Of a DNA stretch of 63,800 nucleotides, positions 12,431 to 21,361 are shown in pieces (position 1 is the stretch's first letter; the number at the start of each line of letters is the position of its first letter). This stretch comes from Pirellulaceae bacterium. GTDB lineage: Bacteria; Planctomycetota; Planctomycetia; Pirellulales; Thermoguttaceae. The DNA lies in NCBI GenBank assembly GCA_012744395.1, contig JAAYCB010000084.1:1-63800 (forward strand), read 5' to 3'. The notes under the pieces were generated by a model, which saw only the letters and a program-made list of their open reading frames with translations, had not been told where the DNA came from and searched no databases. The position numbers and the translations under genes are program-made.

Positions 12431-13492
12431 TCAACCCGTCCTCTTGGTGGTTGCTTTAGCGGTTCGTGACGATTTCCTGGTCGCCGTCTTCTTGGCAGGC
12501 TTCCTTGCGGTCTTCTTCTTGCCTGGCGGCCCTTTCTTCGCCGCCGGCCCTTTCTTCGCCGCCGGCCCTTTCTTCGCCGCCGGCCTTTTCTTTGTCGCTG
12601 GTTTGTTCTTCGCCGCCGGGCGCTTGTTGGCCGACTTGGCCGACTTAGCCGACTTGGCCGACTTAGCCGACTTGGCCGACTTGACCGACTTGACCGACTT
12701 AGTGGATTTGACCGACTTGGCCGACTTAGTGGATTTGGCCGACTTGGCCGCCGCACCGCTTGTCGCGGCGGGCTCGGCCGCATCCAACTCGATCCCGAAT
12801 ACATCGGCGATCTTGTTGGTGGCCAGCCGCCGCGATTTGCCGGCTCGCACCGCCCGGGAGACGGCCGCCTCGGCGTCGGCGGCGATCAGGTCCTCATGGT
12901 TCACGCCGCGGAGCTTGAACAGCAGTTCCGGCTTCTGGTCGAGCCGCGCTCCGACCCCGTAGAGGGCGGCGGCGACGTGCTTGCACATTACGGCCCAGTC
13001 GGGGCAGTCGCAATCGAGGGAGATCTCGCCGGGCAGGGGGAACAGCCCCTGTTCGCGGTCCGTGACCACATTCATGACGTGGTCGGAGAGGTTGCCCTGG
13101 AGGAGCTCGATCAGCGAGCCGATCTGGCCGGCGCAGCGGTTCTTGACGGCCTTCCACTTCTTTTCCGGGAGCGTCTTGATGCCAATCGTGAGGCTGTAGA
13201 CTTCTTGGCCGACGACCTTGGCTTCGATCTTGCCGCGGCTGATCGCCAGGTGGCAGACCGAGCCGTTGCGGACGTAAGTCCGCCCGCGGGGGAGGCGGTT
13301 CTCGTAGTCGCTGAACGACTCGAGGTGCTCGCACCAGGCTTCGCCCCAGAACGTGTGGGCGATCTGGCGGCCTTCGATCTGAACCGGTTCGATTTTCAGG
13401 CCTTTCTTGCGGAGCGCCGCCATCTTGCTCCGGGCTTGCCGCCGCCGCTGGGCGACCGGCACATAGGGTCTCCATCCGCCATACCATGCCAT
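12431..13492 (-). CDS. SWIM zinc-finger protein with lysine-rich histone-H1-like tail
   Basis: 353 residues, two parts. Residues 1-235 contain the N-terminal MAWYGGWRPYVPVAQRRR and a SWIM zinc finger CDCPDWAVMCKH (CxCx6CxH, about residues 161-172), a fold that binds DNA or protein. Residues about 245-353 are nearly pure Lys/Ser/Ala/Pro: tandem KSAKS, KSTKS and KSVKS units, then AAKKGP units, resembling histone H1 or the AlgP/Hc1-type tails that coat DNA. The gene follows the SNF2 helicase by 65 bases on the same strand. SWIM proteins of this type are commonly encoded next to SNF2 helicases, so the two probably form a complex acting on DNA. The start ATG has AAGGAA upstream. Confidence 0.85.
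   Translation of the reverse strand: MAWYGGWRPYVPVAQRRRQARSKMAALRKKGLKIEPVQIEGRQIAHTFWGEAWCEHLESFSDYENRLPRGRTYVRNGSVCHLAISRGKIEAKVVGQEVYSLTIGIKTLPEKKWKAVKNRCAGQIGSLIELLQGNLSDHVMNVVTDREQGLFPLPGEISLDCDCPDWAVMCKHVAAALYGVGARLDQKPELLFKLRGVNHEDLIAADAEAAVSRAVRAGKSRRLATNKIADVFGIELDAAEPAATSGAAAKSAKSTKSAKSVKSTKSVKSVKSAKSAKSAKSAKSAKSANKRPAAKNKPATKKRPAAKKGPAAKKGPAAKKGPPGKKKTARKPAKKTATRKSSRTAKATTKRTG
12529..12746. repeat. Coding tandem repeats in the SWIM protein tail
   Basis: Two repeat blocks: an 18-base unit encoding AAKKGP, three copies at about 12529-12595, and a 9-base unit (gccgacttg and variants) encoding KSA/KSV/KST triplets from 12630 to 12746. The near-identity of units implies recent expansion and likely length variation between strains. 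Confidence 0.85.
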
Positions 13493-13557
13493 GGCCAGTT
13501 CCTTGGTTCACGAATCGATTGAACGGGGTTTTGCGCCCGGCGTGCCCGGGTGAACCA

Positions 13558-16317
13558 TCATGCGGTTGCCTTATCGACATCCAATGATACAAGCTGGATC
13601 AGTTCGGCGTCAGTCATTTCGGTGAACAGTTTTTCGGCGCCGCCTTCGAGCAGATCGGCGGCAAGTTGGACCTTTTCCTCGATCAGGGCGTCGATCCTTT
13701 CTTCCACCGTCCCTCGGCAGACGAATTTGTGGACAAGGACATTGCGCTGCTGGCCGATCCGGAAGGCCCGGTCGGTGGCCTGGTTCTCGACGGCCGGATT
13801 CCACCAGCGATCGAAGTGGATGACGTGCGAAGCGGCGGTCAGGTTCAGTCCGGTTCCGCCGGCCTTCAGCGACAGGATCATGAAGGGGGGGCCGCCGTCC
13901 CGCTGGAAATCTGCGACGAGTGTTTTGCGCCGGGCGACGGCCGTTCCGCCGTGCAAGACGAGCCCGCCGCGGCCGAAGACGGTAGCCAGAAACGCCGCGA
14001 GCGGCTCGGCGATCTCGCGGAACTGGGTGAAGACGAGCGCCTTTTCCTGGCGCTGAGCGATCTCCTCGCAGATTTCCGCGAGCCGCGCAAACTTGCCGCT
14101 CTGGTCCGGGGCGAATTCGCCGTCGCCGGCCAGGTGGCTGGGGTGATTGCAGAGCTGCTTGAATCGCATCAGGTAGGCCAGGACCAGGCCGCGGCGCTCG
14201 ATCCCTTCACGGTTTTCGATTGCCTTGGCCATCTCCGCGACCATCTTGGCGTAGAGTGCAGCCTGCCGCGCGGTCAGCGAGCAGTAAGCGCGGACCTCGG
14301 TCTTTTCCGGCAGGTCGTCGATGATCCGCTTGTCGGTTTTCAGTCGGCGGAGGATGTATGGCTGCACGAGGCCCCGCAACGGCGCGTAGCGGTTGGCTTG
14401 ACGAGCCTCGAGCCGCTTGACGAACGCCTTGAATCGGGCCTGCGAACCGAGCAGGCCGGGACAGAGGAAATCGAACAGCGACCAGAGGTCGGCGAGCCGG
14501 TTCTCGACCGGGGTGCCGGTCAGCGCGATCCGGGCGTCGGCCTTGAGCCGCTTGACGGCCTTGGTTTGCCGGGCGGACGGGTTCTTGATCGCCTGGGCTT
14601 CATCCAGGATCACGGTCCGCCAGGCAATGTCGAAGAACCACGTCTGCCGCAGCAACATGCCGTAGGTTGTCAGCACCAGGTCCACGCCGCGGACCGCGGC
14701 GCGCGCGTCTTGCGCCCACTGGGCCAGCCGATCCTTGGATGTTTCGGATGAATGCACGAACATCGTGCGCAAGGAGGGGGCGAAGCGATCGATCTCCGCT
14801 CTCCAGTTTCCCAGCAGCGAGGCGGGGAGGACCAACAGCGCGGGCCGCTTGTTTCCGGCCGACTTGAGCGCCGCGAGCAGCGCCAAGACCTGGATCGTCT
14901 TGCCGAGCCCCATGTCGTCGGCCAGGCAGGCCCCCAGCCCCAGTTCCGACATGAACCGCAGCCAGCGGAAACCGGTGGTCTGATACGGCCGCAGCCGGGC
15001 GAGGAGGTCGTTGCCGGCTTCGGCGGCTTCCAGGCCTTCGGGGTTTCGCACCTTGGCGAGAATCTCGCCGAGCCACTGGCCGGCATGGACGAACGACCAC
15101 TCGCGCTCGGGATCGGCGCCGGTTTCCTCCGCGGCCGGATCGAGATTGGCGCCCGCTAACAAGCGCATGCCCTCGACGAAGGAGATCCCGTCGCCGGCCG
15201 CCTGTTCGAGCTTCCTCCAGTGCTGGAGAGCTTCGGCCAGCTTGTCGCGATCGACCTCGACCCACTGCCCGCGGAGCAGCACGAGCCCCTCCTCGGCGCT
15301 CATCAATTGCCGCCATTCGTCTTCGGTCAGATGCTCGTCCCCCAGGGCGAGCCCGACTTTAAAATCGAGCATGCTCCGGGCGCTGAACTTCTTCTGCCGG
15401 TTTTCGCCGATCGAGACGGCCACGCGCGCCCGGGGGCGCTTCTTCCACCAGTTCGGCAGGCGGACGAGGACTCCGCACTCGTCGAGGACGGGCATCTCGG
15501 TGAGGAACCGGTAGGCCTCGCGCGGCGTCCAGGCCAACGGCTGGTAGATGTCGCCCGACTCGACCAGCTCCTTGACGAATCGGCTTTTCTGTGAAGCCTG
15601 ATGGACGGGCGAGAGGAGCCGGACGAGCGCTGTCTTGTTCTTTTCGCCGGCATATTCCCGCAACGCCTTGCTGAGCGGCTGGTACTGGACGCGGGCTCCG
15701 CGGGCTCCGCGGGCTCCGCGGGCGAGCGCCGGTGCATACGTCGCCAGGAAGGCAAAGGGGTAGTCGGGGTCGGCACGGTTCTCGGCCAGGTGGAAGCAGA
15801 CCCGGCCCACCTGATGCCAGATCGGGGCGCGGTCTTTCAAGAACCCCGAAAGCCCCGACTTGCTGGCCGCGATGGTACTGCGCACCCAGGAGTCGAGGTC
15901 CGTCCAGACGGTAACAAGGGCCTCCTCGCTGAGATACTCCGCCCCCTGCATCGGCGGGGCGCTGAGGAGCAGGCCCGCCAGGTCGGAGGTGTCCGGAGGC
16001 GGAATCGGCTCGATCTGGCTTGTGGCGATGTCCGGAAGATGGCAGAGCTGCCCGAGATAGCGGCCGGCGAATCCGTGCCAGAAGGCCAACGAGGGCGTCA
16101 GCGGCGCGTCGGAGCACGTGGCGGCCAGCGTGAAGAGCCCCTCCGCCTGGCTGGAGGCAAACGCCTTCTGGATCGCGGCGATTTGGCCTTCGGTTGGGCC
16201 TGGCCCAGGCGGGGGAGCCGGGCCGGCTGACTCGGCGACGGCGAGCCGGCCGGAGGGCGTAAAGGCCAGGTCGATCGTCATGAGGCTTGCGTCCGTTCTC
16301 GCACTCGTTTCGCTCAT
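13558..16317 (-). CDS. SNF2-family DNA helicase/translocase
   Basis: About 919 residues from ATG 16317; a GTG at 16329 and an ATG at 16281 are alternatives and none has a good ribosome site. The N-terminal 400 residues are the variable region seen in bacterial SNF2 proteins, with a short GAR repeat. The ATPase core has Walker A DMGLGKT near residue 466, the Walker B DEAQ near 571, TGTPVENRLADLWS, and the C-terminal RecA lobe with VFTQF and QATDRAFRIGQ near 845. It is an ATP-driven double-stranded DNA translocase that could remodel protein-DNA complexes. Its downstream neighbour is the SWIM/H1-tail protein, its likely partner. Confidence 0.93.
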   Translation of the reverse strand: MSETSARTDASLMTIDLAFTPSGRLAVAESAGPAPPPGPGPTEGQIAAIQKAFASSQAEGLFTLAATCSDAPLTPSLAFWHGFAGRYLGQLCHLPDIATSQIEPIPPPDTSDLAGLLLSAPPMQGAEYLSEEALVTVWTDLDSWVRSTIAASKSGLSGFLKDRAPIWHQVGRVCFHLAENRADPDYPFAFLATYAPALARGARGARGARVQYQPLSKALREYAGEKNKTALVRLLSPVHQASQKSRFVKELVESGDIYQPLAWTPREAYRFLTEMPVLDECGVLVRLPNWWKKRPRARVAVSIGENRQKKFSARSMLDFKVGLALGDEHLTEDEWRQLMSAEEGLVLLRGQWVEVDRDKLAEALQHWRKLEQAAGDGISFVEGMRLLAGANLDPAAEETGADPEREWSFVHAGQWLGEILAKVRNPEGLEAAEAGNDLLARLRPYQTTGFRWLRFMSELGLGACLADDMGLGKTIQVLALLAALKSAGNKRPALLVLPASLLGNWRAEIDRFAPSLRTMFVHSSETSKDRLAQWAQDARAAVRGVDLVLTTYGMLLRQTWFFDIAWRTVILDEAQAIKNPSARQTKAVKRLKADARIALTGTPVENRLADLWSLFDFLCPGLLGSQARFKAFVKRLEARQANRYAPLRGLVQPYILRRLKTDKRIIDDLPEKTEVRAYCSLTARQAALYAKMVAEMAKAIENREGIERRGLVLAYLMRFKQLCNHPSHLAGDGEFAPDQSGKFARLAEICEEIAQRQEKALVFTQFREIAEPLAAFLATVFGRGGLVLHGGTAVARRKTLVADFQRDGGPPFMILSLKAGGTGLNLTAASHVIHFDRWWNPAVENQATDRAFRIGQQRNVLVHKFVCRGTVEERIDALIEEKVQLAADLLEGGAEKLFTEMTDAELIQLVSLDVDKATA

Positions 16318-16506
16318 TGCGAGCCGCACGGCGCTTTGGGCTGCCTAGCCGGACTGGAGTGGCAACTGGGCAGCCCAGGGAGCGTGTTCTGGGAACAAAG
16401 GGGCCGATTCAGTATTGGAAGTTGCCCCGACCGCCGCAAGTCCCCCAGTTACGGCCGCGGCCATGGATTCGGTTCGGCTTTGGCCGGCCCCGCGCCGCTT
16501 GGCGGT

Positions 16507-18201
16507 TCAATTTCCGGCCGCCGGCGTTCCTGGGCCGAGGAGGACGGGCAGAATCCCCAGCAGCTTCAGCAAGCCCTGCTCGATTTCGATTCGGACCTGC
16601 TGCCCGTTGTCGATGATCGTCGTTTTCAGCGTGATCCGATCCTTGCCTTCAGCGCCGGCAAGGGTCTGGGCGATCATCGCGGCCTGGTTCCGCACGGTCT
16701 CGTCATCCGCGTTGCGTGCCAGGAAACGGGCGATCGGCCCGGCCGAGATCAGAAGCGACAACGGCGGCAGAGCCTGCGCGGACTTGTCTTCGTTGTCGAT
16801 TGCCTTCTTGAGCGTATCGGCCGGGTTGGAGCCGGCGCAGAGGTAGGCCGCCGCTTCTCCGACGCCGAGCACCACGTTCAACTCGCCGCCGAAGAGCCTG
16901 GCGGCCGTTTCGTTGTCCAGTTCCGCAACGGGGACCTTCAGGGTGTGGAACCGGATCGACGCGTGCTGTTCGGCGTTGAACTGGACGGTGTCGGCCAGAT
17001 CGGGCCGGAGTTTGGCGATTTCCGCGGCGACCGCTCGGGCGACTTCCTCCAGCTTGCCCGTATTGGCGAGCCGCATGCCGGCGACCCACGTGGCTTGTCT
17101 TTCGTCGAGAATCACCGAGAATCCGCCGTCGAGGTCCCTCTGCTTGAGCGTGGCCGCGGCCACCTCGGCGACGCCGTCGACGATTTGCCTGGCGGCCTGT
17201 CGCTCGTCGGCGGTGAGGTCCTCTTGTTCCAGTTGCTTGAGCACGTCTTCATGGAAGCTCTCGACCGTGGCGAGGAGCTGCTCGCAGGCGGCATCGTCGA
17301 TCCGCCCGACCGCGTTAAACGAGATCGCCGCATCGGGGACGACGAAGCCGGCGAACCGGGTCGCCAGATGTCGCCCGGAGGCGAGCCGGGCCGCCGTCTG
17401 CGTGCCTGGAAGCGCCGTGATCGAGTAATCGAGCGTCAAGGAGGCGGTTTTTTGATCGAGATTCAGGCCGAGCTGGACCGAGTCGAGGTCGGCCACCGAT
17501 TCCTTGAGCTGCTGGAACGCTTTCTGGGCGATCTCGTTGCGGGCAGCGGCTGGTTCGCTCTCCGCGGGCGCGGCGCCGGCCTGGATGCCCATTTGCAGCG
17601 CGCCCAGGAAGTACTCGCGATACAGTTCGGGAATATTCTGGACGTGGACGCGGACGGCGAGATTGTAGGACTTGTGCAGTCCCTCCAGGAGGGCCACGGG
17701 GTCGTCGGGCAGGCGGTCGAGGGCCTCGGCGACATTCCCGACGAAGACCCAGCCTTCCTGGGGTCTGAGGTGCAACCGCTGGCCTTCGATCGACACGACA
17801 AGCCTTCCTTCGCCCGGCTCCTCGACGTCCACCTCGAGAGGCTCGAGGACCTGGCGGAGTTGGTCGATATCGCCCAGGGGCAGAAATCCCTGGACGGTAA
17901 ACTGCTGGCCGTCGGTCAGCAGGACCGCTCCCCACGGCTTGGACTTGTCGAGGGTGGCCAGTTCCCGGCCGCCGGTGAGCAGTCTCAAGCTCATCTCCAG
18001 CGCGGCGCCGAGTTGGGGATTGCCGGACAGGCCGCCGACGAAGTTCAGATCGTCGATCAGTTCGCCGGTCCCGGAAAAGGCGATCGTGGCAACCGGCTTG
18101 AGCCCCTCTCCGGTCAACTCCTGAGCGGCCGCCGGGGCGGAAAACAATCCGGCAACGGCAAGGACCGACGACGCCAGGACTGCAAAGTTCTTCTTACGCA
18201 C
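16507..18201 (-). CDS. Secreted protein of unknown function
   Basis: About 564 residues with a clear signal peptide (RKKNF, hydrophobic core, cleavage after APAAAQ). An AGGAGG sequence ends only one base before ATG 18207 but 7 bases before GTG 18201, so GTG is preferred. The mature part has no motif I recognise; its repeated beta/alpha pattern (RLVVSIEGQRLHLRP, FSVILDERQATWVAGMRL) suggests a duplicated extracytoplasmic domain typical of planctomycete-specific secreted proteins. It lies 114 bases downstream of infA in the same direction, with palindromes in its leader. No catalytic residues can be proposed. Confidence 0.7.
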   Translation of the reverse strand: MRKKNFAVLASSVLAVAGLFSAPAAAQELTGEGLKPVATIAFSGTGELIDDLNFVGGLSGNPQLGAALEMSLRLLTGGRELATLDKSKPWGAVLLTDGQQFTVQGFLPLGDIDQLRQVLEPLEVDVEEPGEGRLVVSIEGQRLHLRPQEGWVFVGNVAEALDRLPDDPVALLEGLHKSYNLAVRVHVQNIPELYREYFLGALQMGIQAGAAPAESEPAAARNEIAQKAFQQLKESVADLDSVQLGLNLDQKTASLTLDYSITALPGTQTAARLASGRHLATRFAGFVVPDAAISFNAVGRIDDAACEQLLATVESFHEDVLKQLEQEDLTADERQAARQIVDGVAEVAAATLKQRDLDGGFSVILDERQATWVAGMRLANTGKLEEVARAVAAEIAKLRPDLADTVQFNAEQHASIRFHTLKVPVAELDNETAARLFGGELNVVLGVGEAAAYLCAGSNPADTLKKAIDNEDKSAQALPPLSLLISAGPIARFLARNADDETVRNQAAMIAQTLAGAEGKDRITLKTTIIDNGQQVRIEIEQGLLKLLGILPVLLGPGTPAAGN

Positions 18202-18229
18202 AGCCATCCCTCCTGTTCCGAGTAACACC

Positions 18230-18284
18230 TGCTGGCCGCCAGGGGCCAGCACCTACTGGCTGCCAAGCTCCAGCTTGGGAACCC
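18230..18284. repeat. Palindromic intergenic repeats, copy 2 region
   Basis: Two hairpins in the leader of the secreted-protein gene: TGCTGGCC 18230-18237 with GGCCAGCA 18244-18251, then CCAAGCTCCAGCTTGG at 18263-18278 followed by GAACCC. The second is a copy of the element also seen at 5198, 35416 and 36681. Confidence 0.6.
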
Positions 18285-18314
18285 TTCCACACCGCGAACG
18301 CGCGCTGGAGAGGT

Positions 18315-18533
18315 CTAACGCTCGCGGTAGGTGATCCGGCCTTTTTCGAGGTCGTACGGAGACAGTTCGACCCGCACCTTGTCGCCCGGCACGATGCGGA
18401 TGAAGTGTTTACGCATGCGGCCGGCGACGTGGGCGATGACGACATGGTTGTTTTCCAGCTTGACGCGGAACCGCGTGTTGGCCAGCGCCTCGGTCACGAC
18501 GCCTTCTACTTCGAGGCCTTTTTCTTTAGCCAT
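18315..18533 (-). CDS. infA: Translation initiation factor IF-1
   Basis: 72 residues, exactly the family size: an OB-fold protein that binds the 30S A site during initiation. Conserved features are [37 protein letters not shown] and [27 protein letters not shown] 18533 has only a weak GAGAG upstream. Neighbours are tRNA-Leu upstream and a secreted protein downstream, not the ribosomal-protein operon where infA often lies. Confidence 0.97.
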   Translation of the reverse strand: MAKEKGLEVEGVVTEALANTRFRVKLENNHVVIAHVAGRMRKHFIRIVPGDKVRVELSPYDLEKGRITYRER

Positions 18534-18913
18534 CTCTCGGACTCACAATCAGATCAGTTCGGCGTTTAGGGCGGCGCTGGCAGGTAGACAGACCGCGATG
18601 GGATTGGGACGGTCCTGGGGTCGCCAGCCAGGTTGGCCAGCGCGGCGAGCAGCCCCCTGCTCGGTAGACTGGTGTCCGGGCTTCTCTCGGCACCGGAACA
18701 ACCACCCATCCTAGCACTTTTGGCTCGCCCGTCCATAGCAGCGGTAACCGCCGTGAGAGAGTTCCCCATGTTTCGCGGCGAAGCGGGCTGCCGGACGAGC
18801 CAGGTGATCGTCGCGGCCGGGGCGACTTGGCCTCCGCGCTCCGCGTCCGGCCAGCGCGGCGCAAGCGATTTGGCCAGCGGGCGGGCTCGCGCGGCGCGAG
18901 GCAGAGGAACGGA
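18534..18913. other. Gene-poor spacer between infA and tRNA-Leu
   Basis: About 380 bases without a credible coding frame on either strand; short open frames here have no ribosome site or recognisable similarity. It presumably carries the infA promoter on the minus strand, but I could not pick a good -35/-10 pair. Confidence 0.4.
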
Positions 18914-18953
18914 CGGAAAACGGGGCATCTCGCCAGCCGGCGCGGCACCCCGT
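18914..18953 (-). terminator. Intrinsic terminator of tRNA-Leu
   Basis: On the minus strand, ACGGGG (18953-18948) pairs with CCCCGT (18925-18920) around a GC-rich inner loop and is followed by TTTCC. It lies about 20 bases after the tRNA 3' end. Confidence 0.5.
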
Positions 18954-18974
18954 ATTCTGAGTTCTTGGAGAGAA

Positions 18975-19059
18975 TGCCGAAGAGAGGACTTGAACCTCCA
19001 CGGGGTTAACCCCCACCAGGTCCTGAACCTGGCGCGTCTGCCAATTCCGCCACTTCGGC
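18975..19059 (-). tRNA. tRNA-Leu (anticodon CAG)
   Basis: An 85-base class II tRNA. The 7-bp acceptor stem is GCCGAAG/CTTCGGC with discriminator A, and the D arm contains GGCGGAATTGGCAGACGCG. The anticodon stem CCAGG/CCTGG encloses TTCAGGA (anticodon CAG), followed by a long variable arm TGGGGGTTAACCCCGT and the T loop TTCAAGT. The 3' CCA is not encoded, which agrees with the CCA-adding enzyme encoded divergently 92 bases away. Confidence 0.96.
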
Positions 19060-19150
19060 TCTTTTGCTAGTTTTAGAGGAAGGGCGCCGAGTTTTCAAGC
19101 CCCGGCTGGCGCAAAAAAACAGAGCCGGAAACCGTCCTTCAGGCCACGCG

Positions 19151-20422
19151 ATGAGCCATTCCGCAAAATTGCACCCCCAAAAAGCCCGCCAATTCGCCAA
19201 GCACGTGATCCTCCGGCTGCGCAAGGCCGGCTACCTGGCGTATTGGGCCGGCGGCTGCGTGCGCGACCAATTGCTCGGGCGGGAGCCGAAGGACTACGAC
19301 GTGGCGACGGATGCCCAGCCCGACCAGATCCGCACGCTCTTCGGCCGCCGGCGGACCCTGGCGTTGGGGGCCTCGTTCGGCGTGATCACGCTGATCGGGC
19401 CGCCGGGGGCCGGGCAGATCGAGATCGCCACCTTCCGCGATGACGTGGGCTACTCCGATGGACGGCATCCGGACCGGGTCCACTTCAGCACCGCCGAAGC
19501 GGACGCATCGCGCCGCGATTTCACGATCAATGGGCTGTTCTTCGATCCGATCGGCCGAGAAGTGATCGATTACGTCGGCGGCCGCGAAGACATCCAACGC
19601 CGGCGGATCCGGGCGATCGGCGATCCGGTGAAGCGATTCACCGAGGACAAGCTGCGGATGTTGCGAGCCGTGCGTTTTTCCGCCGGGTTCGATTTCCAGT
19701 TGGATCCCGAGACGCGGGAGGCCGTCTGCCGGATGGCCGACCAGATCACCGTCGTCAGTTGGGAGCGGATCGCCGCGGAAATCCGCCAGATTCTGACCGC
19801 CGCACGGCGCGCGGCGGGCGTCCGTCTGCTTGTCGACACGGGCCTGGGAGCGGCGATCCTGCCCGAGTTGTTCGCCGACGAGCGGCGGGGCGCGGCGGCT
19901 GGAGATTTCGAGGCGATGCTCGAAGTCCTCGTCCGGCTGGACTCCCCGGAGTTCCCGCTGTCGCTGGCGGTCCTCCTTTCCCTCGCGGCAACACCCCAGA
20001 CGGCCCGAGCGATCGGGCGGCGCTGGCGGCTGGCGAACCACGAAATCAACCGGGCGGCCTGGCTGCTCGAGCATCGGCGGTCGCTCGACGGAGCGGACCG
20101 GCGGAGGTGGTCGTCGGTGCAACCGGTGCTGGTGGCCAAAGCAGCCCCCGACCTGCTAAAGTGGATGCAGGCCCAGCGCGAGGCCGAAGGGGCGGATGAC
20201 GCAGACGTTCGCTGGTGCCGCGATCAACTCAGCCGCGACCGCGCGGAGATCGATCCGGCGCCGCTTTTGACGGGCGACGATCTGATTGGGCACGGCGTGC
20301 CGAAAGGGCCCATCTTTCGGGAAATCCTCCAGGGCGTGCGCGAAGCACAACTGGACGGGGAAGTCCACTCTCGGCGCGAGGCCCTGGCGATGGTCGACCG
20401 TCTGATCGCACGTCCGCGCTGA
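19151..20422 (+). CDS. cca: CCA tRNA nucleotidyltransferase / poly(A) polymerase family
   Basis: 423 residues from ATG 19151; an upstream TTG-initiated reading would overlap the tRNA edge and is unlikely. The class II nucleotidyltransferase head contains GGCVRDQLLG, the catalytic carboxylates in KDYDVAT, the GQIEIATFRDD strand and RRDFTINGLFFDP, then the RNA-binding helix region FTEDKLRMLRAVRFSAGFDF and a C-terminal helical domain. It adds or repairs the tRNA 3' CCA, or acts as a poly(A) polymerase; sequence alone cannot separate these. The adjacent tRNA-Leu lacks an encoded CCA, favouring the first. It is followed 35 bases later by a 57-residue coiled-coil gene. Confidence 0.92.
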   Translation: MSHSAKLHPQKARQFAKHVILRLRKAGYLAYWAGGCVRDQLLGREPKDYDVATDAQPDQIRTLFGRRRTLALGASFGVITLIGPPGAGQIEIATFRDDVGYSDGRHPDRVHFSTAEADASRRDFTINGLFFDPIGREVIDYVGGREDIQRRRIRAIGDPVKRFTEDKLRMLRAVRFSAGFDFQLDPETREAVCRMADQITVVSWERIAAEIRQILTAARRAAGVRLLVDTGLGAAILPELFADERRGAAAGDFEAMLEVLVRLDSPEFPLSLAVLLSLAATPQTARAIGRRWRLANHEINRAAWLLEHRRSLDGADRRRWSSVQPVLVAKAAPDLLKWMQAQREAEGADDADVRWCRDQLSRDRAEIDPAPLLTGDDLIGHGVPKGPIFREILQGVREAQLDGEVHSRREALAMVDRLIARPR

Positions 20423-20457
20423 GTCGTGGACCACCCTTGCGGGGATGAGGGAGACCC

Positions 20458-20631
20458 ATGGATAAGAAAGCGAAGAAGAGGCTCCAGATCGTCAACCAAC
20501 GGTTGCAGACGCTTCGCCAGCAGCTAGCGGGCGCAAAGCAGCAGGCCGACGATCCGGAGGAGATCAGGACTCTCGAACGGCAAGTGGCCGAAGCGGAAAT
20601 GGAAATCGCTAAACTGAAAGAAGAGTCATAG
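20458..20631 (+). CDS. 57-residue charged coiled-coil protein
   Basis: ATG 20458 to TAG 20631, with GAGGGAG 5-11 bases upstream. The product begins MDKKAKKRLQIVNQRLQTLR and continues QQLAGAKQQADDPEEI...LERQVAEAEMEIAKLKEES: two short amphipathic helices with heptad leucines, separated by an ADDPEE turn. This looks like a helical hairpin or dimeric coiled coil. I recall similar small proteins in planctomycetes, but no function. It is probably co-transcribed with the CCA enzyme and followed by a terminator hairpin at 20673. Confidence 0.7.
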   Translation: MDKKAKKRLQIVNQRLQTLRQQLAGAKQQADDPEEIRTLERQVAEAEMEIAKLKEES

Positions 20632-20672
20632 CGGCCAGGGAGCTTCGATCGCCGCGAGAGAAGCCCACGCGC

Positions 20673-20712
20673 AGTCATAACGACGACACAGCGTCGTCAC
20701 TATGACTTCATT
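20673..20712 (+). terminator. Terminator-like hairpin
   Basis: A 15-base inverted repeat (20673-20687 with 20693-20707, 13 of 15 paired, AGTCATA at the base) with a 5-base loop, followed by TCATTTG. It closes the cca/coiled-coil unit. The remaining bases to 20888 show no gene. Confidence 0.5.
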
Positions 20713-20888
20713 TGTGTTGCATTGTGGCTTCGTCCGGATTGGCTGTTCGTGATTCAACTCGTCTTTTGAGAAGAGCTTAGGAGAATCTTCTCCGTCTTGG
20801 CATGCCAGATGCGGGAGAGAAAGGCAAGCCGTTTGCGGCGAAACGAAGACCTAGAAGATTCCCCGGGCAGTTTGTAAAGGAGTCAATC

Positions 20889-21251
20889 ATGCGAGCCTTA
20901 TTTCTGAGCGGAGCTGTTTTGGTGATTGGTGCGCTAATCGCACAGCAGGCGGTCGCCGATAGCGGACCGCGGCGTGGACCGGCGGCGATCCATGGCGGTT
21001 CGGTGGAGTTGGTGGCTCATCACGGCCCCCGCCATCCGGGCCACGCGGGGCCGCGTTATGGCCACCCCGGCCACCGGCATCTGCCCCCTCCCCCGCCGCG
21101 CTATCGCAGGCCCGCTGCGGTATACCCGCCAATCTTCGCGTATCCGGCGTATGGGGTTTATTATCCCGGCCGCCAACCCTACCACTACGCGTACCCCTAC
21201 GGCGGTTTGCAGATTTACACGGGCCGCGTGGGAGTCTCGATCGGCTTCTGA
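20889..21251 (+). CDS. Small secreted His/Pro/Tyr-rich protein
   Basis: 120 residues from ATG 20889, preceded by AAGGAG. The N-terminal signal peptide (MRALFLSGAVLVIGALIAQQAVA, cut before DSG) leads into a low-complexity mature part: HHGPRHPGHAGPRYGHPGHRHLPPPPPRY, then Tyr/Pro repeats (PIFAYPAYGVYYPGRQPYHYAYPYGG), ending in IYTGRVGVSIGF. The histidine clusters could bind metal and the Tyr/Pro part could be a cell-wall or matrix peptide; both are guesses. Similar proteins are frequent in planctomycetes. It is preceded by a terminator, so it probably has its own promoter. Confidence 0.7.
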   Translation: MRALFLSGAVLVIGALIAQQAVADSGPRRGPAAIHGGSVELVAHHGPRHPGHAGPRYGHPGHRHLPPPPPRYRRPAAVYPPIFAYPAYGVYYPGRQPYHYAYPYGGLQIYTGRVGVSIGF

Positions 21252-21361
21252 CGGCCGGCCGATGACGTTGCTTGCCGGAGAGTCGTAAGCAAGGCGTATT
21301 TGGGGGCCGGAGCAGGGAAGAGGCAACTCGGCGCTGGTTCCATGCATGGAGTGCATCCCCG

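Noticed and set aside
9368..12469. 1033-codon plus-strand open frame opposite the DUF5107-TPR gene
   Set aside because: The minus-strand frame has a signal peptide, DUF5107 pattern and ribosome site; the plus frame is compositional shadow.
12529..12746. CRISPR-like array
   Set aside because: The repeats are contiguous without spacers and lie in frame in the SWIM protein, coding for Lys/Ser/Ala repeats.
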